A program made the position numbers and the translations under genes. The notes beneath the pieces are model-generated. The model did not search any database. It was given only the letters and a program-made list of their open reading frames with translations, and was not told the DNA's origin. From Glycine soja (Eukaryota > Streptophyta > Magnoliopsida > Fabales > Fabaceae): a stretch of 64,000 nucleotides of DNA. Location: positions 3,998,323-4,062,322 of the forward strand of contig NC_041008.1 of NCBI RefSeq assembly GCF_004193775.1, given 5' to 3'. Shown here piece by piece: positions 48,475 through 63,122 of the stretch. Positions within the stretch are counted from its first letter, which is position 1. The number at the start of each line of letters is the position of its first letter.

Positions 48475-51230
48475 AAAAATTTAGAATTTAATTAAATTAA
48501 TTTTATTCAAATTACTTAAATAAATTCACATGGGTAGAAGGATCACATTCGCTTTACTGTTACCAAATAAAACATATTAAAAACATCTCCGGTTCAAAAC
48601 AAGACCATCCAAGTTTATAAAAGAACTCAAGTTAAGTAGTGAAATAAAATAAAGTAAAAAACATGTTTGAAACATAATGCAATTAAAACAGAAACGCATG
48701 CTCCAATGTCACATCCTATCAAAGCATTGTGTCTCAGCATCTTCTAGTACGAGATTCTTTAAAGTCACCTGCTCCTACGAACACAAGGTTCGAGATCATC
48801 ACAGGATCCAAACACAAACAACACATAGGAAGTGAGTTATCACATTTCTAAATAAAATACAAATAAACAAAGACATAAGCAAAATACATTATAGAAATAT
48901 TTATAACATAGTTCAACTTAATACAATCAGGTCACCTCACCACTTTATCATTTAAAATTCATTTTCAATCACCAATCACATTTCACATGAATCACATACT
49001 CGACTCAAGACGTAACAACATTCACCAATTTCATAATAAACAATTCATAGGTGTTATGCCACAATTATATTAAGACTAAAATTTATATGCAATATGGTAT
49101 CATGTCAATGAAAAACAACACTAGAGCGCTTAAGAGTACATAACAAGACACGTCATACAATGAGTATGTCAGGTCACTTTTACTAAGTAAAATCATAAGG
49201 TGACCAATCAAGGTCACTCTATTTTGCGAGAATGCTCAAACCTCATGAGATCAACATAGACTTAGAAAAACAATCAAACCGAATATATTTACCCCTAAGG
49301 TCTAAACTCTGAAGAATCCATTAGAGTCTCAGCTTCCTGATTCGTTATTTTCTTGAAACTCTATTTATTTTTTAATAAAGTCTTTTTTAATTTATTTTAT
49401 GAAAAATTAGGTATTACGGTTGGAATACAAGTGAGGTGAAATCCCACATCCGGTAAAAATGAAAAAGTTGAACACCATATAAGTGAGGAGAAGACCCATA
49501 AACCTGAGTCTCCAAGTTCTAGGTTAAGGTGTAGTGTCAAGTTTACTTAGGTGATTGCTCATGACCCATTAAGGTAAATCTCCTAAAGTGATTGTCTCCA
49601 GATTAACATAACACTATAGTAATCCTTAAAAGTTTTTAATCACCAAATTAGTAACGTCCTTTTGTGTCTCCACTTTAGTTCTCCATAAAGATAAATGTGG
49701 TGACATTTTTTTATCTTTGAGAGATTAATTTGGTGACATTTTAATAATTGGAAGACCAAATTAGTAAAATCTGTGATAATTCCCTATTGAAAATTGACAA
49801 GTCTAAACAAAAAATTTTATTTCATGAATTTTGAACAATTCTATTGAGATGAACTTTCTTATTTGTAGCTAATCTACTTGGGGGTGTTCTTAAAGCAGTG
49901 TCAAGTCATATATGCATGCCTTTACTAAAAATGGTTTGTTTCTGTTCATAACATGCTGTGCTGGTATGTAAATCAGGTTAATTGTTCAATATGTAGTCAG
50001 CATCAGGGGACATTTTCTTATCTAATAAAGATCTTCAAGCAAATCTTCACCAAAAATGATTAAAAATCAACATTATCTGGAATTCTAGTAAAAAGCTACC
50101 CCTTTTGTCCGATCAAAATATGCATGGCCAAGTACTTAATATACCTAATTAAAAAATATCACTTAATAGAACCTAACCTAAATCATTATTCAAAAGAAGG
50201 AAAAAGCAAGTAGATATGTAAATTTAAGCCATCCAAAGCTTCATTTATTTATTTAGCATTTTAGGATACAAAAGTCTGATACAATCTGTCAAACAAGCTG
50301 ACATAGGCTGTGCACATTATGCAACAGTAGAATTGTACCTGCACATGGTTTACAAAGAAATATTTAAATTACACAGGGCATTGAGATTACCATTATTGAA
50401 TTAATGACCATGAAAATGCTCACTTGCTGCTTAATTTAGATATTTCATTATGATAAGAAAGGTGCAGTAAGTTGCATCATTGTAGGACCATGTGAACTTT
50501 GCCTTGTGTATCTCATCATTTGAAATTCTTAAAATTCAGAAGCGGCAAGGAGCAATGAAATACATTTTATAGTAGCTTAAACAGTACCTTGGCCCTGATA
50601 TAAGAGCAGTTCTGGCTGAATACTTTATGTACTATGAATGCCACTTTGCATGGCAGTCTTTCCTTACAAGAACAGAACTTCCAGATATATGCTTCCCATA
50701 GTGATTATAGAAAAGGAAATGGTGAGAATCAGTGGAGATTGCAGAGCCTGAACTGAAGAATTTGTCTGTATTAAGGACACTAGTTTGGATTGTGAGCAGG
50801 AAGCATCCTTTTTAAGGATCCCTCCCATTTGTATTTTGTGCCTGCTTGTTTTAGATTTTCATAGGATTGGTTATGATAAAAAATTGATTTTGAATCGTTG
50901 AATGTGATTGACATATATGTCCAAATTCATTTCAGCCATGAATTTACATTAGAACGTGTGCATGAGCTGTGAAATTGATCTTAATGTAAACTTGTGACCA
51001 CTATTAGTTTATGGAATCATCTTTGAGCAGATTTTGTGAATGAAATTAACAATCCCTGGCCAATTTTTCAGTCAAGGGGAGAATACTTTATACAGATTTG
51101 AGCTGTAACATGAAATGTTTAACCATGATGTAGAAATCTAAATATTAAGGTTAATATTTCCTTTCAACATATGTGACTTTAATAGCATGCAAACACACAC
51201 CACTTATCATCTTTGATATGAAGGAGAAAG
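48475..51230. repeat. Dispersed repeat, TRIM-like fragment and second flank, unit 2
   Basis: Counterpart of 33425-36180. The dispersed repeat is at about 48475-49290, the TRIM-like fragment at about 49410-49620 and the second diverged NAC downstream flank at about 49590-51230. Indel density rises from about 50500. Confidence 0.6.
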
Positions 51231-52522
51231 GAAAGCCACTAATGTAACAGTACTGCTCCTTTTCCACTAGCTAGAAGGTAAAAGCAATTAAGATATGATC
51301 ATGTTTGGTTTCGCTTCACTTTTGCCAAAATCAATTCATATTTCCAAGTTGGAGGAAAAATAAGAGTTGTTTCTAGTTTTCATGGTATCACTGTAATTCT
51401 GGATCTTTCACCATCAATCCAAACATACTTGAAGAAGAGTGAAATCAATTTATAACATTAAAGACATGTTATCGTTATTGCCTCAATTTTCTTCATTTTT
51501 TTTGTTGATGGATTCTCGTAATGGATGTTGCTCCTCTAAACTGAGAGATATACTTTAGAAAATAAAGTATACTCATAATTGTTGATTAGAAAATCAATAA
51601 TAATAATAATTATAATAATAATAATGATGATGTCGTCATAATGAATTTTAGAGTTCCACATAAAAAAAACATCATCTAGTAGTATTTTAATAGCTAGAAA
51701 TTCTGATCTTGTACTCATAGAACTGTTTATCCTTTGACAGAACGAATTTCCAATTTTTAGGGGACAAAAGTTGGTGGGGAGCACAACATATCACCGTTAT
51801 AAAAATCACCTTAAGGATAAATACAATGACTTTGAAATGGTGGGGTCAATGAAGAAAATTGACTCAAAAGATTCGAAGTTCTGTTACAAGAACATGGAAA
51901 GGACAATGAGTAGTTCACAACTTGAAAAGTTGAAATGGTAAACTTGGGGAGCAAGTCTTACTGTTTCACAAATTCGTATTACCAACTTCAGAAATGATAA
52001 CTGTTAGAATTGCTTTTGGAAAGTTCACAGTAAACTTGCATAAAATCTCACATTACATTTTATTTTTAATCAATAGGTAGTTTTCAAATTGTTAACATTT
52101 CACGTTAATTTGTGCATATTTTTTCGTAATAAGAAGAGGGCTAATAATACATTTTTAACTTAATTATTCTTTTTAACACATTACTTTATTGATCATAAAT
52201 AATTGCATTAGACCAAGTTTAGATATTAACTTGTGTACCGGATAAAGTATCTGTTAGACCGACTGGATATTTGACACATTCAAATTAAACACATCTTTCA
52301 GTTACGTATTTATATATGTCGAATAGTACATATCGACTTCAGCATGTATGAACAATGAGAATAATTAAGAATCATGATGTGGTATGTCCACAGGCCTAAC
52401 AAGTTTAGTATAAAAATGGGATAAAGGACTAATTTATTCTCGCCTACTCATTATATATCATAATAGCTCTGAGTCAAGCCTTCACTTGAGGGTCAGAATG
52501 TCTTTTACATGTACCTTACACT

Positions 52523-52715
52523 TTGCAACATACTCATACACCTGAATCAATAACAAATAAACAATCTTTCGACACAATAAAAAGACCCTTTAGCAAAAGG
52601 ATTAATACCTAATCCATTTGCGATAGGAACAACTTGTCTTAAGTCTATAAACACTCACATATCCCTAAATAACAACAGTTGGATTGCAGTATCACTCGAT
52701 ACAGTGACAAATTAT
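52523..52715 (+). pseudogene. Possible copia remnant, unit 2
   Basis: Counterpart of the DPLAKGL-containing stretch of unit 1. Single-base indels (an extra A before GACCC, a missing T in the later GGATTTG) break the short frame. Given the local indel pattern, these are probably sequence errors. Confidence 0.3.
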
Positions 52716-53490
52716 GAAATTTAATTTGCTATCTTTCTGTGTGTATGAGTGTCCACATGAGTGAATGTGTTTTACTGCACAGGGCTCTTCAATTTTTTTT
52801 TTTTTAAATGATGAAGAGTTTTTAATGTGATCCTTTTTCTTATTTTAATTAACCTTACTTTTATATCATCAATTACAAAGGTTGGTGTCTTACCTTGTTC
52901 ACGCTACAGAGACCAATGGTGTGTAAAGCAAAAGCGTGTCCCAATAGAATTTAGAGTAAAGTATGTTTTGGGTTTTTTCTAATAAAAATTGAAAAATATG
53001 AATTTTTTTTATATTTTTTATATTATTTGATTCTTTTAAAATAAAACATATTTTTATTAGTTTTCAGTAATAATCCATTAGACATTAAGCTGACTAGACT
53101 TATAGACTTATAAGCGTAATGAATTACAAATAAATTAAATAATTTATGTCGATTAAAATTCTCTAAATAAATTAAAAAAAAAATTGACAGCTAAAAACTT
53201 TCAAAAATTATAATTTTTTTGTTACTTCTCGATAATTTCTCACACTTTATGGTAAATTAAGAAAAAGATGAAACAAACTAAATTTTAGTATCTTCTAAGT
53301 ATGTTTGAAGGATAAATAGAAAAATAATTAAGTTTATTAATCATGTTAAGAATCTATTTAATGAAATTATCATTAAAAATCAATAAAAATATGTTTTATT
53401 TTGGAAAAATCAATTAATTCAAAAAATTCATAAGATAAAATTAAAGCTTTTCAAATTTTACAACAATTTCAAACATATTTAACCTAGAAT

Positions 53491-53493
<3 letters not shown>

Positions 53494-53548
<55 letters not shown>
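53494..53548. repeat. (AT)n microsatellite, unit 2
   Basis: An uninterrupted AT tract matching the interrupted tract at 38477-38532. Confidence 0.9.
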
Positions 53549-53550
<2 letters not shown>

Positions 53551-53719
53551 TCTTTGCACCTGCTATGCCATCAGCTTAAATCAAGATAAATCAACAATTG
53601 TCAAAGGGTAAACTGGTGATGGAGCAGCTTAAAAATTCCAAAGATGACGAATTACGTATTGCGTCATGCTCATGCATTGCGCGTACTACGTAAACTAATA
53701 TATACTCAGTCATAGTTTT

Positions 53720-54612
53720 TTAATTTCAACTTTTATTTATATAAAAATACAAAAAAAAATATTTTACTCACTTTATTAAGGAAATAAAAGTAAAAAAATT
53801 CTTAAATCAAATCAAAACATACCTCTTTTCTCTTATTTTAACGCGTCTATTATTTTCCTCATTTATTCCTTCTCTTTATTTTTAGAGTGAAGGTCCAAAT
53901 TGGTCTTTTGAAGATGAAAAATAAAATTAATTATTTAGATTTTCAAGATTATAAAAATGAGATACCAGGATTTTTAGATAATTTATTTCATTTTTAATAC
54001 ATAATTAGCCCTAAGAAAGTGAATCCTATATCAATTTAATTCCAGACAAAATCATCAGTAATTTAACTTCTTGAAAATGGTAATTCAAATGAATAAAAAA
54101 AAAACTAATGTGTCCCTTGCTTAATGGTTAATTAATTAATTATTTGTTAAGGACCAAATTGTCTCCCACATTATTCGTCAGATCGAGACAAGTTTTTGCA
54201 TTTATTTATTTTTAACTTAGCTTTCACCAATTCTCACGGCCCAAAAGGTGGAGTAGCTAACATGAAACTGCTGAGTTCATTAGTGCTAGAATCAGTTAGT
54301 ACTTGAAAGTTTGCATGAGTGTACTATAATAATCTTGAAAAGGATATCAAAATTTGTAATCAAGTGCTTAGTAGTGGCGAGCATAACAAACCACCAAAAG
54401 AGAGCAAAAGATGCAGAGAAATGACTAAACAATACTATTTTTGTCGATGGAAAGAACAAGAAATTGAAATGGTGGGCCAAGGAAGAAACTTGGGGAACAA
54501 GGCTAAAATAATAAACCACAAACCAAAGTACTGCCTCTCAATATATATTTAATCTACAATCAGATTAATTAACCACGTAACCAAAGTACTGCCTACTCTA
54601 GAAATAGTTCGT
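53720..54612. repeat. Right end of unit 2
   Basis: Counterpart of 38700-39603, ending at the junction to unit 3 with the same CCTACTCTAGAAATAGTTCG sequence as the unit 1/unit 2 junction. Confidence 0.7.
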
Positions 54613-55365
54613 AAAACAAGTCAAGTATTGCACTCTGGTAAAAATAAAATGCTAACATCAGTAAGAGTTGAATTATTTACATAGTAATTTATACAATAAT
54701 ATATATATATTAATTTCTTTTCATTATATCACTCATCCCGTTTCCATACTTTTCTCTTTTCTCATTATCATAAAAGTTAATTATTGTTGCAATTTGTTAT
54801 ATGAACAGCAGTATTCTTAATTCAGTAAAAAAAATATTCTTAATACAAATAATGTAATTATGAGATAAGTACAGCAATAAGTACATTAAAATGGAAATTC
54901 TATTCCAATTTCGTCATAGTTTGACATATATATTTACAAATATCTTTAATGAAAAAACTAAAAATGCTTAACAACTATATTTATCAATCGGCTCGAACAC
55001 GACAGTGATCACGATATTGGAGTAAATATTAAACATGCACAGGAAATAATAATTATACAATTTTGTTATACTTAATTATTAGTCATACATGAAAGGACAC
55101 ATTTAAAGACTAACTTTTATAATTTCATACTTTTTTGCGAGTAAAATTTATACTGAGTGTCAATTTGAGGAGAAATTAATACTAGTAGGTAGTACATGAT
55201 TATTACTATCCCTAGCAATGAAATGTTACTAATTTAATTTTTAAATTGAAAAATATAAATGCATGTCATCTTAGTTGAAATTATGGATAGTTGACCGTCT
55301 TGAACTAGTAACCAATAATATTGTAAGCAGATATTAGGATTATATTCAAATTTAAATTTGAGTGT

Positions 55366-55368
<3 letters not shown>

Positions 55369-55411
<43 letters not shown>
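55369..55411. repeat. (AT)n microsatellite, unit 3
   Basis: One to two AT units longer than in units 1 and 2. Confidence 0.9.
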
Positions 55412-55414
<3 letters not shown>

Positions 55415-55801
55415 TAAGTGAATAAAAAATTTAAATTATCAACTAATTTATTTATAACTAAATTTAAATTATAATAACTTTAACCAATTATTTTATGGTA
55501 TCAATAGTCTCATCGTAGAATGTGTATTCAGTTTTTTTTAATATCTTTTAATTTTTACAATTTAATTTTTTTACATTTTATCTTTGTAAATTTTTTTCAA
55601 TCATTACAAACTATGTTTATTTTACTTTTTTATATATTTTAAATAATATCTTTTTTCATTATTTGAACACTAAAAATATATTTAATGTGTGTTTTATAAA
55701 AACAAAACACGCACGGTTATGCAGAACAGAACAGGAAGAATCCTATATATTTTATTTTTCCAACGATACCTTGTTTGCTAAGGAGTCAATGTCTTTGGCA
55801 A

Positions 55802-55809
55802 TATAAATA
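55802..55809 (+). promoter_or_regulatory. TATA box of NAC-B, unit 3
   Basis: TATAAATA in the same context as in units 1 and 2. Confidence 0.7.
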
Positions 55810-55956
55810 AGAAGAGCGAATCCACAAGACGAACACAAACACTGAAAACACGCACTTTCTCCTTTCTTAGTTGCTACTTCTGCATCTCCCCTTCCCTTCT
55901 TTCATTCTTTGTCACAAAACTACAAAGTCACTGAGTTTAGTGCTTCGGCAAAACCA

Positions 55957-58155
55957 ATGGATGATGATATTGTAGGACTCGGGTTTTCGTCCAACAGAAG
56001 AAGAACTTGTGGACTTTTACCTCAAACACATGTTGCTCGGCAATGATCCCCGTGCCACGTCATCCCTGTCATTGATCTTTGCGATGTGGAACCTTGGGAT
56101 GTACCAGGTAATCTAAACACCCCTTTGTCCTTTTTTCTTTCTCTTATCTTTACTTCCACTGATGTTTGATTCTTTCCTTGGGTTCAAAATAGTGATGTTA
56201 GCAAAATCATCATCAACTATACGATTTGGTGACCCAGATTGGTTTTCTTCAGCCCTGTTGATTTCAGTATTCAAGAAGTAAAAGGTTTAACAGGACAACC
56301 AAGTGTGGCTTCTGGAACCCACTGGAGTAGACCGGTGAAGTTAGGACCTTTGGAGACCAACACTCTAATTGGGACTAAGAAAACTCTTGTTTTCTATAAA
56401 GGCCGTGTTTCCCGCGGTGTCAAGTCCATCTGGGTTATTCACGAATATCACGCTGTTACCTTTCATGAGAGCCAGGTTGGTTTGTTTTGTTCAAGAAACT
56501 TTAACACTCTTTGGAAAATTATCTTTGTACTAGATTTTTATTTTGTCACTGTAGTATGTACTTTTTAGTTTTTAGGCTTTGGTGTTGTTTCCTATCCTGT
56601 TGGTTGTTCTCTGACTTGAGAAGGTTGTTATTATTGAATCCTTCGTTTCAATCCCATGTTGGTCTTGCTTGATGACAAATGGACCATGGATATTTGGGCT
56701 TATAAAAACTGACTTATGACCTTTTCTATACCGCTTTTTTGCTTATTTCAGTTTAGTAAGTTTTACTTGGAATTGGAACCTTATCAAAGCAAGATCTTTT
56801 CAGTTTATTCCAACGAGGTCATGGATAAAACTCTCATATGACTTATTTGATAAGTGATTAATTAAATCTTTTGTCTTGGTGGGCTCATCAGTTTTCATCA
56901 AAGGCTGTCAATTTCTTCTGTATACATTAACCTGATTGTCTTGGCTTTTTATCTGAGTAAGCTGTATCAAATAAATGCCGATTATCTTCCAAATTTTGCA
57001 GAGGACTTTTGTTTTATGTCGCTTGATGAAGAAACCTGGGAAAACAACTGAAGGCGGAACTGATGCACTCATCTGTGATGAAGGGGAGCCCAGTAGACAC
57101 ATGATTTCTGTCTATGGAAATCAGGAAAAAGCAGAAGGAATTCCATCTGTAAGCTGAAGCATCCTTCATGGACATATTTTACACTCTGCATGTGAAACAT
57201 GCTGATAACTGATTCTGTTTCATATTTTTTTTCTTTCTTTCCAGGGAAGTACTTGTATTGGAATGGAAACAATCCTTCAGGCAACCCCTCAGGCAGAGAA
57301 ATACTTCTCTCCAATACACCAGAGTCAAACTGGTATTGAGGAAGAAGCATCTTTTTCAAGCTATCCATTTAACAATGCCTATTTTAGAAATGAAAACAAC
57401 CCTATGCAGACTTATTTGAAACTACAGAGGAAATGCAGACTTCATTTGAAATTACTGAGGAAGTTGAATTCCTAAACTCAATTTTAGTTGATGAGAGTTT
57501 TGTTATCGATAAAGAAAGTATGCATGTTTTTGTTAATAGCTCCACCCAATCAGAGTCATTGAGTGATACAGATGCAGAAGTTGTCTCTAAACTGGTAAAG
57601 ATACGTTATCCAAAGTCCAAATAATATAGGGGAGTGTATCTCCATATGTTTCTGAACTGGCATTGGTTTTAAAGGTTAAAATTGCAGTGTGCATTGATGT
57701 GATGTGAATTTTGCCACATTTTTTGGCAATATTTAGTGATTTTCTCGTATAGATTCTAAACAGACACTGAAGTGAAATGTCTGGTTTGAGTTGAGTTTGA
57801 TTTTTTGTTGTGATTCATGATCATGGTTTGAGTTGAATTCATTTGTTTATTTCTTTTGAAATCATTACAGGATGGCAATACTGTGGATATTTCAACAGTG
57901 TGCCATGAATATCCTAATTCAGATGAATACCATTCATCAAAAAGGTTTAAATCATCACATGATGTTGTCCATGGTGGCATATGTTTTCCATCTTCTAATC
58001 CTGAAGCAAAACAAGAAACAAAGGAAAGCATGTTTCAAGATGACTTGTGGGGATTGGAAACATCCTCTTGTGAGTCAACTGCAGACAAACCTTTGAAGAT
58101 TAGTTGCATTGAAATTTCTAGTTCTCCTTCCACTTCATGGAGATGGGAAAATTAA
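55957..58155 (+). pseudogene. NAC-B copy 3, frameshifted as written (artefact suspected)
   Basis: Exon counterparts are 55957-56107, 56202-56475, 57002-57148, 57245-57594 and 57871-58155, all with intact splice signals. Relative to copies 1 and 2 there are single-base changes in length. Exon 1 has an added G near 55983 and a lost C near 56055. Exon 2 has losses near 56244, 56268 and 56317, and gains near 56334 and 56351. Exon 4 has one loss near 57413. The first insertion leads to a stop at 56044-56046, so the copy as written cannot encode a NAC domain. There are no accompanying substitutions, and the same indel style covers the surrounding non-coding DNA. I therefore suspect uncorrected long-read sequence rather than a true pseudogene. 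Exons 3 and 5 are unchanged. The real gene may be identical to copies 1 and 2. Confidence 0.75.
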
Positions 58156-61100
58156 TATCAACAGACTGGACAACTTCATATGATGGGAACTAAGATCCTA
58201 GTTAGCTCCATTAATGGATCGGTGGTAGTTAATTATTATAAGTAAATGTTATAAAAAATGACTGATCTCTAATAGCAAGTCTATTAAAACTGTTCTATGC
58301 TAGAAACTGCATGATGACAATTATGCATAGAAATACATACATTTATTAGCAGTTATGTATTACGATTTAGGAGTACATGTGATAGGAGGCTGGCCCAAGC
58401 ATACCACTCACATGCCTCTTAGGTTTAAAAACTATATTTAATTTGGACTTAAGTTGTTATTTCCCTAAAATGGCCCAGCTATATCGGACATTTCTTTGTA
58501 TCCACTTTATGCTAGGTCTTAGTTTGTATTTAAAAGGGTACTGTTGCTTTGAATCATTATGAATGGAAAATATGATGTTCAATTTATCTTCTTTTAGCTC
58601 TTTAATGGTAATTTTCTAGGGTATTTGCAGTAGGTAGATATTTTCTTCCTAACAACACGTCTAATAGAAAATCTACCACCAAAGGCAATTCTGTATTAGA
58701 AAGCAAGATGTCAGTTATGCATGAAAATAGTTAAGCACTGACATACATGATAAATTTATTGATTTATACAATCATTATCTTAAATTCATATTTTATTATG
58801 ATTTTTTATTTGTCAAAAATTTAAATTGTATAGAAATTAAAATCTAGAAAATAACCACCGGTAATTATGTATTAAGAGTATATATATGATAGTAGAATTG
58901 TAATTAGGAAGTGTGTAGTTATTTGCTGTTTGTGGACAGAGAATGCTTTCTAAAAGAGGCTTAAGTGTATTGTTGTATCATTATGTGTAATTTTACAGTT
59001 ATATTTCATTAGTTTTTGGAGAGTGGGCAGGAAGCCTAATTTTAAGATGAAGAATACAGTTATGTCCTCCTATAACTGAGCAAGGGATTGGTGAGACAGA
59101 TGCTTTTATCTTAATCTTACTCAGCTGACCCTTTCTTAAGGATCACATTTTGTATTTTGTATATGTAATTAACTTTGAGCAGATTTTATACGATCAATAA
59201 TATCAATGAGCCCTGGCCAATTTTTTTGGGCAAGGGTAGAATTTTTTTTTGAAGATCTGAGTTATAATAAGAAAAATTTTATTCATCCATCTGCTTTCTT
59301 TTCTATTCACTTTTCTCTCTGTCTTTCTCTTCCTTTTTTTTTTTTTTTTTTATCACAATCCCTTCCACATCCTTACTTCCTCTTTTACCTTTTTCATTTT
59401 CTATCTTTTATTCTCACCCAATCACCCTAAATTGGGTTATGAATATCATAACTCTTATAATAAAAAAACATGCCAACAATAATATAGAAATCTTAATATT
59501 CAGGCTAGTATTTTCTTTCAACATGCAATTATAACAGGACATGCACACACACACGCATTATCTACTTTGACATGGATGAGAAGGCAAAGCCATAACAAAC
59601 TACCATTAAAAAATAAACCCTAAGGATAAACAACAGAAACTTAAATCTTATAGTCGTCTACTTATCTTTTAATAGAATGAGTTTCCATGTTTTTTGGGAC
59701 AGAAATTAGCAAGACTATATCAAACCAACATTAAAAAATGGACCCTAAGGACAAATACAATGACTTGGAATTGTAGACGTAACAAAGAAAAAACTGACTC
59801 AAAATATTCGATATTTTGTCAGAAGTAAATGAAAAGGACAATGAATTCAATTGGTGGGGGCAACCAGCATAACTTGGGGAGCAAGTTGTAGTGTTTCAGG
59901 GTGATGCAATAACACGATTATATATATATCCTTGAAAATGTTTATCCTTTCACTTGGTAAAGAAACTCAAAGATATAACAATGATATAGTTGTCAAAAAT
60001 AAGATCAGACTAATCGGTTTAACCAAGAATTAGTACAATGCCTAGTTCAGAGACTCTAAAAAGTTAGATGAGTTCATAATCAATGAGAATTGGTCATGAG
60101 TTATTGCTTTTCATTTTTTTTAATTTCAACTTTAATATAAAATATTTTAACGATAAATAAAAATACATATTTAATAAATATTTCAAATAGATAAAATTAT
60201 TCTAACAATTGTTATTTATTTTTTATAAAAATATAATTTACTCATTATATTAATTTATAATTTTTCATATCTTGATTTTTATAATTTTGTATCATATTAA
60301 TTTATTATTTTTTGTTCTAAATATAAATTATTATTGTTAATGGACATTACTGTATTTTAACAAACTAAACTCGAGTGAGTGTTGTGTATTTTTTATTAGA
60401 CTTTTATGTATATTTTGAATGTTAGGGACTTGTAAAAGGATGCTTATTTTAGTTTTTAATGTTATAAAGTTAAGTAATATTATATTTATTAGTATTATTT
60501 CATAAGAAATTTAATTATTATTATTTCATTAATACCGGTTCAACCACGATTTAACGATTAAATCATTGAACTTTAAACCAATATTTTGACGAGTTCATTG
60601 ATTGACTGGTACTAGCTTAGTAAATGAACCCAAATTTCAAGCAAGGACCATATTTTAAGACATGCTTTTTCATATCCGATAAATCGTCAATGATAAACGC
60701 AATCCAAAATGTGGTTAAAGCTAATTTTGTACAAGATCAATTTCAAATGAGAAAAAAAAAATTAAATTCATCATCCATCATGCCAAAAAATAGCAATATC
60801 AATGTAATAATTAGTAATTTTAATTTGATTGTTAAAATTAAGAAAAAAATATATTTGTAGTCCTTGAACTTCGGTCAAACTTAGTCTTTGTCCTTGAACT
60901 TTCAAATTGATAAAATAAGTCCTTTAACTTTTCAACTATGTGAATTTCGTCTTTCTTTGCTAATTTCTTTAGTGTATATGCTGACGTGACAAATGGTTAA
61001 CGGACATTGTGATCTGGAACGTCATTTGAAATTTATTTCAATAACCACCAAAATGTGTAAATTTAATAAAAGAAAAATTGCAATCAAACCACAATAGAAT

Positions 61101-61700
61101 AAAGGAAATTTTCTTTAATTTGATTCCTCACCAAAATGAGTTCGACAGGGCCATTTCAATCTTCAATCAAAACTAGTGAAATTCAACTCAACAACATTGC
61201 GTTGTGAATGCTAAGAGCAGTACATCCAAATCCCTAAAAAATACCACAGAACATTAAAACCATGACGTTGAAGAAGAGCAATTTTTTGCAAATTAAAGAG
61301 GAATTAGAGCTGAAAAAAAATCATAATTGAGAAGAGATTAGAAGGATCACATTGTAAGCCACACAAAGCCTTAACTAGCGCACAACACCTTTGCTCAAGA
61401 ATTTCATAATGACGAGATACATAAGGCAAAATTCACATGATCTTGCAATAATGCAACACTGCATCTTTCTTATCATAAAAAACTACTAAACCAAATCTTG
61501 GAACATCATTCCTCATTCGTAACATGTTCAACAAAATCTTAGAAGACCTGTCCAACTTAAAAATATTGATTTCAAACTTCGAAGGAATTAATGTAAATAA
61601 TTTTTTTTAAAACAACCAAAATCAAAATTTGTTAATTTTGCATAGACTAAAACAATGTTAAGTTTTTCGCAGATTCTGACACACTACACCCGTTCCCACG
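58156..61700. repeat. Gene-free downstream DNA, unit 3 (left part)
   Basis: Counterpart of 28094-31640 and 43151-46690, with many single-base indels. The inverted conserved segment is at about 61395-61465. Confidence 0.6.
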
Positions 61701-62530
61701 GCACAACAAGTCGACGAGAGGGAAGAATAATTGAGTAGCTAGCATCAAATAAAAGTATTGAGTTCCGCAATGCTAGGAGCAGCAGTTAGCACTTGGAAGT
61801 TAGCATGACTGTACTTAAAACTTGAAAAGGATATCAAACTTTGTAATCATATACGCGTGCTTAGTAGTGGGGAGTATAACAAACGACAAAAAAGAGCAAA
61901 AGATGCATATAAATTGACTAAAAACAATATTCTAGTCTTTTGTTGATTGAAGGATCAAGGAGTTGAAATGGTGGGCCAAGGAAGAAACTTGCGGCTCAAG
62001 ACTAAAATAATAAATCACAAATCAAATGACTGGATCTCCAAATTTCATCTACAATCAGATTAACTCAGAACCTGTGCATTTACTTTTTTTTTAATAAAAA
62101 AGATTGATTTTGTTGGCAGTTCCGGCTGTCGTTAAAAATTTTAGATATCGATTTTGTGGCTGCTTATAAGTTTGTTTAAAGGTTATTTGTCTTCAGAAAA
62201 ACCAACGTGTAGTTGTTTGCTAATGATGCCTAGTTTAAGTTAACCATAATTTGCTGTTTATTTCAACCGATTAGAGACTTATTAGTTTTTTATTTAAGCT
62301 CTTGCTATAAAGGTTCAAAGTGTGCAAAATTCAAGTTACAAATCTAGAATATATAATGTCAGTTTTTGCTCCTCTCTTCTTCTTTATACGTTTATATAGT
62401 TGTCCTTTATATTATGTTTATATTTTTCTAACAGGTTTGAAAGGCATTAGTACTAGTCTTAGTGATAGATACTCGTGACAACTTATATATATTCATATAG
62501 AATGAGATGAGCCATGAGTGTTGTAGGCAT

Positions 62531-63122
62531 GATTATTAAACTCTCGAGTTAACTCGTTAATTCTTATGAGTAACACGTTTACTTAGTCTTTCTGAGTGTG
62601 AGTATGAGTTGACTCTTGAGTAAATTCTTTTTTTAGTAGACTTTGGATAGACTTTATAAACTCTAAGTAAACTTAGTATATTCTCGAATTTACTATCGAG
62701 TCAACTAGTTAAAAAAATTAGACGAAGATATAAGTAATTGTGAGTTGTTTTCTGTCTGTTTAGGATTTAACATACCTTTCATTTAATGTGTTATTCTCAA
62801 ATACAAAAATACTCACCTTTAATAATATCAAACATTTGTTCTCTAATAACATCACATCCTAAATGGAATGTCTACCACTACCATAACATCTGCAAGTTAT
62901 TATCTAGTAGTGATGCATTACTAGACTTGGTTATTTAAGTATTGTAAAATTTATGATTTACTATTCTGCTTTATTATATTATTGAAATGTTTAATTAATA
63001 TGTTATTTTTAGATATTTTATTTTTATTTTTATATGAAGTGGACTCTTACAGAGTTGAGTCTGCAAGTCGAGTCTTTAGAACTTTTACGAATTTATGTAA
63101 ACTCTCGAGTTTGGTAACCTTA
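62531..63122. mobile_element. Inverted-repeat element with CTCGAGTT ends, unit 3
   Basis: Counterpart of 32497-33090. A 99-codon open frame here (62982-63281) exists only because of local single-base losses and should not be called a gene. Confidence 0.45.

Larger units (their letters stand above)
39604..54612 (+). repeat. Tandem unit 2 (15009 bp) of the NAC-B array
   Basis: Near-identical to unit 1. Across the first ~8.9 kb the offset drops only from 15057 to 15050, that is seven net missing bases, mostly in homopolymers (for example near 45000, 45850, 46610, 47408 and 47646). In the next ~6 kb a further 41 net bases are missing, with losses dense after about 50500. Substitutions are very rare throughout. 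Confidence 0.95.
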
